Assembly: GCA_045644145.1 (NCBI GenBank)
Contig: JAZRGK010000063.1
Location: 1 to 64,000, forward strand
Source of the DNA: Flemingiibacterium sp045644145
Lineage (GTDB): Bacteria > Bacillota > Clostridia > Oscillospirales > CAG-272
Direction: 5' to 3'
DNA length: 64,000 nucleotides
Shown here: piece after piece, positions 8,756 through 17,469 of the stretch
Numbering within the stretch: position 1 is the stretch's first letter
Layout: every line of letters begins with the position of its first letter
Made by a program: the position numbers and the translations under genes
Notes under the pieces: generated by a model
What the model saw: the letters and a program-made list of their open reading frames with translations, nothing else
The model's database searches: none
Told to the model about the DNA's origin: nothing

Positions 8756-9799
8756 ATGAAAACCATAACACTTGGCTCCACCGGCATCACAACACCGCAG
8801 AACGCTTTCGGAGCACTACCGATACAGAGAGATGACACAGACACCGCGGTAAAATTAGTCCGCGAAGCTTATGAGGGCGGCATGACCTTCTTTGATACGG
8901 CACGCGCTTATTCCGACAGCGAAATCAAGTGTGGCATTGCGCTGGAAGATGTGCGAAGCAAGGTTGTAATAGCAACAAAAACCGGCGCAAAAACTCCCGA
9001 CGAAATAAAGAGTCAAATCGAAATTTCTTTAAAAAATCTGCGCACAGACTATGTTGATATCTATCAGTTCCACTGCTCCGACACCTGCTATGCCCCCGGC
9101 GACGGAAGCGGAATGTATGAGTGTATGGAAGATTTGAAGCGTCAGGGCATGATAAAACACATCGGTATCACATGCCATAAAATAGGCGTCGCCGAGGAAT
9201 GTGTGAAGTCCGGACTTTACGAAACCATGCAGTACCCTTTCTCTTATCTTTCCGGCGAGCGTGAGCTTGCGCTTGTTGATCTCTGCAAAGAGAAAAACGT
9301 GGGCTTTATCGCCATGAAAGCTATCGCGGGCGGACTTATCACCGATTTCCGTGCGGCATATGCGTACATATCGCAGTTTGATAATGTAGTACCGATCTGG
9401 GGCGTTCAGCACGAACACGAGCTTCGTGAGTGGCTGTCGCTGTTCACCGAAGAACCGGTTCTTGACGATAAAATGCGTGAGAAAATTGAGGACGATAAAC
9501 GTGCTCTCGGCACAGACTTTTGCCGTGGCTGCGGATACTGTATGCCTTGTCCCCAAAATATCACCATCAATCAGTGCGCACGCATCTCGCTTATGGTGCG
9601 CCGCGCCCCGTCAAAAGATTGGTTGACGGAAAAATGGCAAAATGAAGTTAAAAAGATTGAAAACTGCATAGGATGCGGTGCGTGCATGAAAAAATGCCCC
9701 TATGAACTTAATATCCCCGCACTTCTTAAGAAAAATTACGCGGACTATATGGATATAGCAAGCGGTAAGATAGACACCACCGGCAAATGGCAGAAGTGA
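8756..9799 (+). CDS. Aldo/keto reductase with C-terminal ferredoxin domain
   Basis: A 347-residue cytosolic oxidoreductase. The aldo/keto reductase barrel carries the usual tetrad: Asp47 and Tyr52 in FFDTARAYSDSE, Lys75 in VIATKTG and His106 in IYQFHCSD. The C-terminal 90 residues hold two Cys clusters, CRGCGYCMPCPQN and CIGCGACMKKCPYELN, typical of 4Fe-4S binding, so electrons may come through iron-sulfur centres. The substrate is unknown; this clostridial subfamily has no settled reaction that I can name. It follows a consensus promoter and ends 12 bases before the GTPase-NYN gene, so the two are likely co-transcribed. Confidence 0.9.
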   Translation: MKTITLGSTGITTPQNAFGALPIQRDDTDTAVKLVREAYEGGMTFFDTARAYSDSEIKCGIALEDVRSKVVIATKTGAKTPDEIKSQIEISLKNLRTDYVDIYQFHCSDTCYAPGDGSGMYECMEDLKRQGMIKHIGITCHKIGVAEECVKSGLYETMQYPFSYLSGERELALVDLCKEKNVGFIAMKAIAGGLITDFRAAYAYISQFDNVVPIWGVQHEHELREWLSLFTEEPVLDDKMREKIEDDKRALGTDFCRGCGYCMPCPQNITINQCARISLMVRRAPSKDWLTEKWQNEVKKIENCIGCGACMKKCPYELNIPALLKKNYADYMDIASGKIDTTGKWQK

Positions 9800-9811
9800 T
9801 AACGTTTCACC

Positions 9812-12376
9812 ATGAAAAAACTAACTATCGGGATAATCGCCCACGTTGACTCAGGAAAAACCACACTTTCCGAGGCGATTCTGTACAAAACAGGAATACT
9901 GCATAGGCTGGGAAGCGTAAACAAGGGCGATTCCCACCTTGATACAAACGATATAGAGCGTGACCGCGGTATTACCATATTTTCAAGCGGTGCATGCTTT
10001 ACTCTTGGTGACATTGATTTCACGCTTCTCGACACACCGGGGCATGTTGATTTCTCCCCGGAAACCGAGCGTGTGCTACGTGTCATCGACTGCGCGGTGC
10101 TGGTTATCAGCGGCACAGACGGTGTTCAAAGTCATACGGCAACGCTGTGGAAGCTGCTGGAAAGCTACTCTATTCCTACGGTCATATTCATAAACAAAAT
10201 GGATATAACCGCCCTTGCCCACCGCGAGCTTATGGAAGAACTTAAGTATAAGCTTGGCGATGGGTGCGTGGATTTCTGTGCCATGACTCTCGAAAGCTTC
10301 GCGGACGAGCTTGCCATGTGCGACGAGCCGCTTATGGAAAGCTATGTGTCCGGTGAGCAGTTCAAAAACGAGGATATACAAAACGCCGTTGCAAAACGGC
10401 GGCTTTTCCCGTGCTTTTTTGGCTCGGCGCTTAAAGGTGACGGAGTAAATCTCCTGCTTGACGGGCTTACGAGGTATGTGCGCATACCGGAATACGGAAA
10501 CGATTTCGGCGCAAAGGTGTACAAGATCACCCAGGATAAAAATGATAAAGTAGCGCATATAAAGTTAACCGGCGGCACACTCAAAGTCAAGGATACCCTA
10601 AGCGGAGCTTTGCCAGACGGAACACCGTTCGCCGAAAAAATCAATCAGATACGCATATATTCGGGCGAAAAATTCAAAACCGTAAACGAAGCCACCGCAG
10701 GTACGGTGTGCGCCGTTACAGGGATTTCATCTGCATATCCGGGACAGGGCTTGGGCGTTGAAAAGGATTCAGCCGCCGCTCATCTTGAGCCGGTGCTCTC
10801 CTACCGCGTTGATCTGCCGGACGGGGTTGACCACCATACCGCGCTTATAAAGCTCCGCCAGCTTGAAGCGGAAGAACCTGCACTGCATATATACTATAAT
10901 GAGCGACAGAGCGAGATATATTTCGGCATAATGGGCGAGGTACAGCTTGAAGTGCTGACAAGAATTATTTCGGAGCGTTTCGGTATGGATGTGACTTTCA
11001 GTGACGGAAGCATATCGTATAGAGAAACTGTACGCTCGGCATCGGTTGGCATCGGTCACTATGAGCCGCTCCGACACTATGCGGAAGTACAGCTTCTTAT
11101 AGAGCCTCTTGACCGAGGCGAGGGCGTCAAATATACCGTTGACGGGGACTGTACGCTTGAAGGCAACTACAAGAGGCTTGTTCTGTCCCATCTTTACGAA
11201 AAAACTCACATCGGTACACTTACCGGTGCGCCAATAACCGACGTAAAAATAACGCTTATCGCCGGAAGGGCACACGCAAAGCATACGGAAGGCGGCGATT
11301 TCAGGCAAGCCACATGGCGAGCTGTAAGGCATGGTCTAAGATGTACGGAATGTGTACTGCTTGAGCCGTGGTACGACTTCAGGCTTGAGGTGCCATCCGA
11401 AAACATCGGGCGCGCCATTACCGATATGACCAGGATGAATGCAAGATTCGGTGAACCGGAAATTACGCCTGACGGAATGGCGCTTTCGGGAAGCGCACCC
11501 GTGGCAAAAATGCGCGGATACCACCGCGAGCTTATAGGCTATACAAAAGGAAGCGGCAAGCTTTTTACTTCGCTTCGCGGATACGAGGAATGTACAGATG
11601 CCGAAGCAGTTATAAGCGAGATCGGATACGATGCGGACAGAGATGTGGAAAACACCGCCGATTCGGTATTCTGCGATCACGGAGCAGGCTTTGTTGTGAA
11701 ATGGGACGAGGTGCAGAACTACAAGCACACCGACAGCGGAGTGGAGTTTGAAACTCCCGATACAGAAGAAACGGAAGACAGAGTAGTCAGATATATGCGC
11801 ACCGTGGCGGACAACGAGGAGCTTATACGCATTTTTGAAAAAACCTACGGGCCAATAAAAAGGCGAAATTTTAACGAACCGAGAGTAAAATCAGCAGTTC
11901 CTCAAAAGAAGCCGCCACGCACCCCACAAAGCCGTCCGCTTTACAGCGGCTCGGAGTATCTGCTTATTGACGGCTACAATATTATTTACGCGTGGGACGA
12001 TTTGCGCGCGCTTTCGGAGAAAAGTCTCGATCTTGCCAGGAATGAGCTTATAGGTAGGATGTGCAATTATAAGGGACTGAAAAACTGCGATGTAATAATC
12101 GTTTTTGATGCCTACAAGGTCAAAAGGAATCCGGGCGAGGTGGAGAATCATGCAGGTGTTACGGTGGTATATACAAAAGAAGCGGAAACCGCTGACACAT
12201 ACATTGAACGTGTGTCCCATCAGCTTGCCAAATCTCACCGTGTTCGGGTTGCCACATCCGACGGTCAGGAGCAGCTTATTATTCTCGGCGGCGGTGCTAT
12301 ACGCCTCAGCGCGAACGGTCTGCTTGCCGAGGTCAGGGAAGCCGAGCGGCAGATTCGGGAATTTATAGGTGGATAA
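9812..12376 (+). CDS. TetM-like ribosomal GTPase fused to a YacP/Rae1-type NYN domain
   Basis: An 854-residue cytosolic protein. Residues 1 to about 650 are an EF-G/TetM-type translation GTPase: P-loop AHVDSGKT (10-17), RGITIF, DTPGHVDF, and NKMD, followed by the later EF-G-like domains. Residues about 716-854 form a NYN nuclease domain like YacP/Rae1, starting YLLIDGYNIIYAW, with Asp-rich positions in VIIVFDAYKV and RVRVATSDGQEQL. TetM-type proteins bind the ribosome and release tetracycline; Rae1 cuts mRNA in the ribosomal A site. The fusion therefore suggests a ribosome-directed mRNA cleavage factor, which is inference. TetM proteins are near 640 residues, so the C-terminal part is a true extension. 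No clear Shine-Dalgarno precedes the ATG. Databases may label it tetracycline resistance; that is not shown here. Confidence 0.9.
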   Translation: MKKLTIGIIAHVDSGKTTLSEAILYKTGILHRLGSVNKGDSHLDTNDIERDRGITIFSSGACFTLGDIDFTLLDTPGHVDFSPETERVLRVIDCAVLVISGTDGVQSHTATLWKLLESYSIPTVIFINKMDITALAHRELMEELKYKLGDGCVDFCAMTLESFADELAMCDEPLMESYVSGEQFKNEDIQNAVAKRRLFPCFFGSALKGDGVNLLLDGLTRYVRIPEYGNDFGAKVYKITQDKNDKVAHIKLTGGTLKVKDTLSGALPDGTPFAEKINQIRIYSGEKFKTVNEATAGTVCAVTGISSAYPGQGLGVEKDSAAAHLEPVLSYRVDLPDGVDHHTALIKLRQLEAEEPALHIYYNERQSEIYFGIMGEVQLEVLTRIISERFGMDVTFSDGSISYRETVRSASVGIGHYEPLRHYAEVQLLIEPLDRGEGVKYTVDGDCTLEGNYKRLVLSHLYEKTHIGTLTGAPITDVKITLIAGRAHAKHTEGGDFRQATWRAVRHGLRCTECVLLEPWYDFRLEVPSENIGRAITDMTRMNARFGEPEITPDGMALSGSAPVAKMRGYHRELIGYTKGSGKLFTSLRGYEECTDAEAVISEIGYDADRDVENTADSVFCDHGAGFVVKWDEVQNYKHTDSGVEFETPDTEETEDRVVRYMRTVADNEELIRIFEKTYGPIKRRNFNEPRVKSAVPQKKPPRTPQSRPLYSGSEYLLIDGYNIIYAWDDLRALSEKSLDLARNELIGRMCNYKGLKNCDVIIVFDAYKVKRNPGEVENHAGVTVVYTKEAETADTYIERVSHQLAKSHRVRVATSDGQEQLIILGGGAIRLSANGLLAEVREAERQIREFIGG

Positions 12377-12406
12377 ATGTGGGGCGGTATATGCTACTGT
12401 GGACTT

Positions 12407-13966
12407 TTATGTACGGTTTTGTTTTGGATGCATTGGCATGCTTTGCTTGGTTGGGACAATTATACTATCTGATCTTAGCGAACCGGTGATAAACAGCAGC
12501 AGAATATATATTAAAATTCCAAGTGTCGCACCGATAATGAGTGTATGCCACGCACATGGTAATTTACCTATACCTGCCATGCGCAAAACTACGGCACTGC
12601 TTGCGGCACACACAATGGGTTTTACGAGGTAGCGCACCGTACCAAGGGTAAAAGGGCATACACGATACAGCTTATACATGCTGAGCGCGGCGTTCATCAG
12701 CTCCGCCGTGTATAGTGTCACAATGTATCCGTAAATTCCTATCCGTCTGCACAGAAACCAAACCAAAAATGTGCACAGTGCGGCATCAAGAATGTTTATT
12801 TTCATGCAGTATAGCTGTTCCCCAAGCCCTTTCAGTATTGCATCTACGGCGTGATCAAGATACATTATGGGGACAAGAGGTGCGGTAATTCGTATAAACA
12901 TTCCTACATCAGTATTTTTGTATATGAGCATCCCAAATTCGTTGGAAAACATACTCATTATAAAGCTACAGCCTATGGAAAATATTAGTGTAAGCCCGAG
13001 AGAGCGTGTGACAGCAGAACTTTTTTCGACGGTTTTGCCGCAGGCATCCGATTCGGCGAATTCCGGTATTAGCAGTCCCGTAAATGAATACAGCAGAGCT
13101 GTGGGGAAGAAAATTATAGGCATAACCATACCGCAGAGCACGCCGTAGGCGGCAAGGGCGGTGTCGGCAGTAAGTGGATTGCTCTTTAATCCGCGGGGGA
13201 TAAGGATGTGCTCTATAGTTGTCAGCCCCGAACGTATGCATGCCGCCCCGGCAACCGGAAGCGTTATGCCGAAAAGCTCGCGGGTGAGCGCAGAGCTTCT
13301 TTTTTTTGAAACAGCCGACACTTTTTTTCCTTTTCTGTCGGCAAGATACAATATCAGCGCCATTATGAAGGAGGCGGTTTCGGCAAGCGCCCCACCCCCA
13401 ACAAGTGCAATGCATGCGTATTCTATTCCGTCGGGAACAATATAGAGAAGTGCGCAAACAGTGATGAAAATTTTGAAAATCTGCTCAAACAGTTGGGTAG
13501 CCGCAGTTTTTGAAACCTTCCTTACAGCGGTAAAATAACCGTGCAGTACATTTGAAAGAGAAATAAACGGCAGGCTTAATCCGAGGAGCTTAAGTGAAGG
13601 GGTACAGCGCTTGTCAGAAAGCCATACTTCAGCTATATATTCTGCACCGAAAACAAGGAGTAAGCAGGCAATCGTTCCGCAGGTCAAAGCGTATACAAGG
13701 CACTTTTTTATTGAAGCAGCAAGGGCGGAATCATCGTTTGTTCCGATCGCCTCGGCGCACATTCTGGTGGATGCAAGGTTTACACCTGCCGCCGCCGCAG
13801 TTACCGCCAGACCGTACACACTCATAATGAGCGTAAAGAGTCCCATTCCGTCGGCACCGAGCTTTTGTGAAACAAAAGCGTTAAAACCGAGCCCAACCAG
13901 CCGTAAAAGCAAGGAAGTAGCGCTTAATATAAGTCCGTTAAGTATGAAACGCCGCAGTTTTCGCAC
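12407..13966 (-). CDS. SpoVB-like lipid/polysaccharide flippase (MOP superfamily)
   Basis: A 519-residue polytopic membrane protein with about 14 hydrophobic segments. It opens with an Arg/Lys-rich N-terminus and LSATSLLLRLVGLGFNAFVS, the pattern of the SpoVB/MurJ/Wzx branch of the MOP superfamily. Such proteins flip undecaprenyl-linked precursors; SpoVB acts in spore cortex synthesis. SpoVB, MurJ and O-antigen flippases cannot be separated by eye, so a cortex role is a reasonable guess supported by other sporulation genes in the window. It is convergent with the GTPase-NYN gene (31 bases between) and divergent from gdhA. Confidence 0.82.
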   Translation of the reverse strand: MRKLRRFILNGLILSATSLLLRLVGLGFNAFVSQKLGADGMGLFTLIMSVYGLAVTAAAAGVNLASTRMCAEAIGTNDDSALAASIKKCLVYALTCGTIACLLLVFGAEYIAEVWLSDKRCTPSLKLLGLSLPFISLSNVLHGYFTAVRKVSKTAATQLFEQIFKIFITVCALLYIVPDGIEYACIALVGGGALAETASFIMALILYLADRKGKKVSAVSKKRSSALTRELFGITLPVAGAACIRSGLTTIEHILIPRGLKSNPLTADTALAAYGVLCGMVMPIIFFPTALLYSFTGLLIPEFAESDACGKTVEKSSAVTRSLGLTLIFSIGCSFIMSMFSNEFGMLIYKNTDVGMFIRITAPLVPIMYLDHAVDAILKGLGEQLYCMKINILDAALCTFLVWFLCRRIGIYGYIVTLYTAELMNAALSMYKLYRVCPFTLGTVRYLVKPIVCAASSAVVLRMAGIGKLPCAWHTLIIGATLGILIYILLLFITGSLRSDSIIVPTKQSMPMHPKQNRT

Positions 13967-14097
13967 TGTAAACCTCCGTACGGTTTCTTTTTTAGTAATA
14001 TATATTTATTTTGCGGCGTAAAGATTACAAAGGATTGTGTAAATGCAATAAATTTTCATTTTTTTGTGAAAATATGCATTTTTTTTGCCGAAATATA

Positions 14098-14126
14098 TTG
14101 CAAAAAGCAAAAAAATATAGTATAAT
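14098..14126 (+). promoter_or_regulatory. SigA-type promoter of gdhA
   Basis: TTGCAA, 17-base spacer, TATAAT, 59 bases before the gdhA start, inside an A-rich tract. Confidence 0.75.
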
Positions 14127-14185
14127 AAAAAGTACATTTTAGCACGTTAATGCGTGTGAAAATTATAACAAAAGAGGTATGTACA

Positions 14186-15541
14186 ATGGCACTCAAAAAT
14201 TCTTATCTTGCAAGTGTATACGAGAATGTATGCAAAAGGAATCCCGGCGAAACCGAATTCCATCAGACGGTAGAGGAAGTCCTTGAATCTCTTGAGCCCG
14301 TAGCTGAAAAGCGTCCCGACCTTATTGAGGCGGGGGTATTCGAGCGTATGGTAGAGCCCGAGCGTCAGATACAGTTTAGAGTAAGCTGGGTAGACGACAA
14401 CGGCAAGGTTCAGGTAAACCGCGGCTACCGCGTGCAGTTCAACTCCGCAATCGGTCCTTACAAGGGCGGTCTTCGTTTCCATCCCACCGTTAACGCTTCC
14501 ATTATGAAGTTCCTTGGCTTTGAGCAGACCTTCAAGAACTCTCTTACCGGTCTTCCTATGGGCGGCGGAAAGGGTGGCTCCGACTTCGATCCCGCAGGCA
14601 AGTCCGACGGCGAGGTTATGCGTTTCTGCCAGAGCTTCATGACTGAGCTTGCTAAGCATATCGGCGCAGATACCGACGTTCCCGCAGGTGATATTGGCGT
14701 AGGTGCACGCGAAGTTGGCTATCTTTTTGGTCAGTATAAAAGACTGCGCAATGAGTTTACCGGTGTACTTACTGGTAAGGGCTTCTCCTACGGCGGTTCT
14801 CTTATCCGCCCTGAGGCTACCGGCTATGGTGCGGTTTACTACGCACAGAATATGCTTGCTTCCTTTGGCGAGGAAGTTAAGGGTAAGACCTTTGCGATTT
14901 CCGGATTTGGAAATGTTGCATGGGGTACCGTTCAGAAGGTTACCGAGCTTGGCGGTAAGGTAGTTACAATTTCCGGTCCCGATGGATACATCTATGACAA
15001 GGATGGCGTTTCTACTCCCGAGAAGATCGCATATATGCTCGAAATGCGCGCATCCTGCCGCAACAAGGTTCAGGATTATGCAGACAAGTTCGGCGTGCCT
15101 TTCTTTGCAGGCAAGAAGCCTTGGGGCGAAAAGGTTGACGTTATTATGCCTTGCGCTACACAGAACGAAGTTAACATTGACGATGCTAAGGCAATGGTAG
15201 CAAATGGGCTTAAGTATTACGTTGAGGTTGCAAATATGCCTACCACCAATGAGGCGGTTGCATATCTTAAGGCAAACGGCGTGGTAGTTGCTCCTTCCAA
15301 GGCAGTTAATGCCGGCGGGGTTGCTGTTTCCGGTCTTGAAATGAGCCAGAACTCTATGCGCTATAGTTGGACTGCGGAAGAGGTTGACGCGAAGCTTAAG
15401 CAGATCATGAAGAATATCTACGACAGCTCCGTTAAGGCGGCTAAGGAATACGGCATGGAGGGCGACCTTGTTGCAGGTGCCAACATTGCAGGCTTCCTTA
15501 AGGTGGCTGACGCTATGAAGGCTCAGGGTATCGCATACTAA
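14186..15541 (+). CDS. gdhA: NADP-type glutamate dehydrogenase
   Basis: A 451-residue cytosolic enzyme making glutamate from 2-oxoglutarate and ammonia, a main nitrogen-entry step. The start MALKNSYLASVYENV is preceded by AGAGG; a GTG/ATG 12 codons upstream has no such support. The glutamate-binding region LPMGGGKGGSDFDPAGK, the catalytic region GDIGVGAREVGYLFGQYKR and the dinucleotide fold FAISGFGNVAWG are all present. Length and sequence match the 450-residue hexameric GdhA class, usually NADP-dependent. Codon use is strongly biased (e.g. many cuu, ggu), suggesting high expression. It is a single-gene unit with its own promoter and terminator. Confidence 0.97.
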   Translation: MALKNSYLASVYENVCKRNPGETEFHQTVEEVLESLEPVAEKRPDLIEAGVFERMVEPERQIQFRVSWVDDNGKVQVNRGYRVQFNSAIGPYKGGLRFHPTVNASIMKFLGFEQTFKNSLTGLPMGGGKGGSDFDPAGKSDGEVMRFCQSFMTELAKHIGADTDVPAGDIGVGAREVGYLFGQYKRLRNEFTGVLTGKGFSYGGSLIRPEATGYGAVYYAQNMLASFGEEVKGKTFAISGFGNVAWGTVQKVTELGGKVVTISGPDGYIYDKDGVSTPEKIAYMLEMRASCRNKVQDYADKFGVPFFAGKKPWGEKVDVIMPCATQNEVNIDDAKAMVANGLKYYVEVANMPTTNEAVAYLKANGVVVAPSKAVNAGGVAVSGLEMSQNSMRYSWTAEEVDAKLKQIMKNIYDSSVKAAKEYGMEGDLVAGANIAGFLKVADAMKAQGIAY

Positions 15542-15560
15542 TACATATCTGTAAATAGAA

Positions 15561-15596
15561 TCAGTCCGCATCGGTATCGATGCGGACTGATTTTTT
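15561..15596 (+). terminator. Terminator of gdhA
   Basis: A perfect 13-base stem (tcagtccgcatcg / cgatgcggactga) with a four-base loop and T6. The last Ts overlap the stop of the convergent phosphatase gene. Confidence 0.95.
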
Positions 15597-16239
15597 AGAG
15601 ATTGTCAGGGAGCCTCGTAATAAGCGTACCCATAAATGATGCATCACCTATAATTTCAGGTGTGACACTGTGTGATTTGGAATCGTAGTTTACTATGGAC
15701 ACCGAAGCGTTTGGAACCCAAGCAAGTGAACTCATCGCGGAGAGGGGAAGGCCGCGCCACTCACATTCAAGGGCTCGTATGGGGGTTGCATGAATTGCGA
15801 CAAGAACAGTTTTGCCGTCATTTTCTTCGGCTATACGCCAAACCTCGGCGTTTATGCGCTCCGCAAGCTCTGCCACACTTTCGCCACCATCGGGGCGGCA
15901 TGCGGCAAGGTCGTTACACCAGATGCTGAACCCTTCGGGGAATTTTTCTAATATTTCGTGAAATACGAGATTTTCCCATTCCCCGGCGTATATCTCTCGA
16001 AGCTTTTGGTTGGGGATGGGTGTGATGCCATGGGGCTCACATATTATTCTGCCTGTTTCAAAGGCACGGACGAGATCGCTTGCGTAGGCGGTGTCGATGC
16101 ATACACTTCTTAAATGCTCAGCAGTTATTCTTGCTTGTTCTCTGCCTTTTTCCGTAAGCTCACCATCGGTATGACCGTAGAAGCGGTGAAGAAGATTTCC
16201 CGTGCTTTCACCGTGGCGGACGAATATCATTCTTGTCAT
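15595..16239 (-). CDS. Histidine phosphatase family protein
   Basis: A 214-residue cytosolic phosphatase of the phosphoglycerate mutase-like superfamily. The phospho-His sits in FVRHGESTGN near the start; the second catalytic His is in VLVAIHATPIRALECEW. Substrate cannot be read from the sequence: members act on sugar phosphates, cobalamin precursors or other small phosphates, and no cob or glycolytic genes adjoin it. It is a single leftward gene with its own promoter. Confidence 0.88.
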   Translation of the reverse strand: MTRMIFVRHGESTGNLLHRFYGHTDGELTEKGREQARITAEHLRSVCIDTAYASDLVRAFETGRIICEPHGITPIPNQKLREIYAGEWENLVFHEILEKFPEGFSIWCNDLAACRPDGGESVAELAERINAEVWRIAEENDGKTVLVAIHATPIRALECEWRGLPLSAMSSLAWVPNASVSIVNYDSKSHSVTPEIIGDASFMGTLITRLPDNL

Positions 16240-16273
16240 AGAAATTATCCCCTTTTGATTTTATCTAAATAAT

Positions 16274-16302
16274 ATTTTAGCACAGCCCCAGGCGGAAGTC
16301 AA
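16274..16302 (-). promoter_or_regulatory. Promoter of the histidine phosphatase gene
   Basis: Read leftward: TTGACT, 17-base spacer, TAAAAT, 34 bases before the start codon. Confidence 0.65.
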
Positions 16303-16390
16303 GAGTATCGGGTGACGGTTTGCGGAACTTTTTAGGTAAAGCTTCCGTCTAAAATGTAAGTAAACTCAAATCAATGAGAACGGAGGGAAA

Positions 16391-17329
16391 ATGATGAATC
16401 ATATATCTGAGCGAATATTTACCGCTTGTGTGTGTCTGCTTTTTTTGACAACTCTTTTGGGCGTAAGTATAAGTGCCGACATAGGACCGAAGCCGTCGGT
16501 AAGAATTTCATTTGAGGGGATTGGCGATGTTTTGTGCTACGGAACGCTTTTAAGCGAACGTGATGTAAGCGGACCGTTTTCTCTTTGGGACGGCAATGAA
16601 TCCACCGCCATTCACAAGGGAAATTATCCCCACGCCGAGCTTGGTGACGATATATGGAAAGCGTTTGCGGAGTTCTCTGATGCGGACGGTTATTATTTTC
16701 TCCAAAGAGGGTGGGAGATTTCCCAAGACAAGGAGCTTGCATGGACATATTATCCGCCAAGCTCATTTAAAATACTGCTGTATTTTCCGGAATTGGAGTT
16801 GTTTTTAATAAGCGGGATATGCGAAAGATATGCATTTGACAGCTATTATAGGGTCAGCTTGCCGGAAGCTGAGATAACGGCTCGGGGGGGTGAATACGGA
16901 ACCCCTGCCGTTGGAACGGAGCTTCTTGCTGTGGTGCGTTCATATGATTACTGTGAGGAAATAGCCTCTCTTATTGCCAGAATAATGCTTACTGTACTTA
17001 TTGAAGTGGGGATAGCAGTGCTGTTTGGCTTCAGAGAGAAAAAACAACTTTTTCTTATTTGCGGTGTAAACGCTGTAACTCAGATCGGACTGAATGGTAC
17101 TCTGAATATTATAAATTATCGAAACGGATTTCTTGCGTTCACATTTTGGTACATTATTCTTGAGTTTTTTGTGTTCATTTCCGAGGCGATTGTATACAGT
17201 GCGTGTATGCCGCGTGTGAACGAAGCAAAAAAGAGTACGCTCAGGTGTACAGTATATGCCCTTATCGCCAACACTGCTTCTTTGACTGTGGGATATGTTA
17301 TCGCGCGGATTATTCCGAGGATTTTTTGA
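16391..17329 (+). CDS. Membrane protein of unknown function (ADIGPKPS type)
   Basis: A 312-residue protein. An N-terminal signal peptide (hydrophobic stretch at about 10-28) ends near ISADIGPKPSV, followed by about 155 extracytoplasmic residues. The C-terminal third has four or five membrane segments (about 190-310). A run of small acidic and Tyr-rich sequence lies in the outer domain. I cannot name a function. The start follows an ACGGAGG site; two ATGs are adjacent and either may be used. The gene stands alone between a phosphatase and a DUF853 ATPase. Confidence 0.75.
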   Translation: MMNHISERIFTACVCLLFLTTLLGVSISADIGPKPSVRISFEGIGDVLCYGTLLSERDVSGPFSLWDGNESTAIHKGNYPHAELGDDIWKAFAEFSDADGYYFLQRGWEISQDKELAWTYYPPSSFKILLYFPELELFLISGICERYAFDSYYRVSLPEAEITARGGEYGTPAVGTELLAVVRSYDYCEEIASLIARIMLTVLIEVGIAVLFGFREKKQLFLICGVNAVTQIGLNGTLNIINYRNGFLAFTFWYIILEFFVFISEAIVYSACMPRVNEAKKSTLRCTVYALIANTASLTVGYVIARIIPRIF

Positions 17330-17387
17330 TTGCTGCAGGGGTTTTATCATAAAATTATATTTTTAACTGATTTTATCTGAAAAACCG

Positions 17388-17416
17388 ATGACAAAAGTGG
17401 AAAAATATGATACAAT
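17388..17416 (+). promoter_or_regulatory. Promoter of the DUF853 ATPase gene
   Basis: ATGACA, 17-base spacer, TACAAT, 53 bases before the start codon; each hexamer has one mismatch to consensus. Confidence 0.55.
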
Positions 17417-17469
17417 ATTTACAATATAACTGTATGAGATAAAAAATCTGTCTTCAAAGGAGAAAAATC

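Noticed and set aside
9812..11800. Tetracycline resistance gene
   Set aside because: The family includes TetM, but the C-terminal NYN domain and housekeeping-like setting do not show resistance; called only TetM-like.
14147..15571. A 474-codon open frame on the minus strand opposite gdhA
   Set aside because: It mirrors the strongly biased gdhA codons; it has no ribosome site or protein-like pattern and gdhA is certain.
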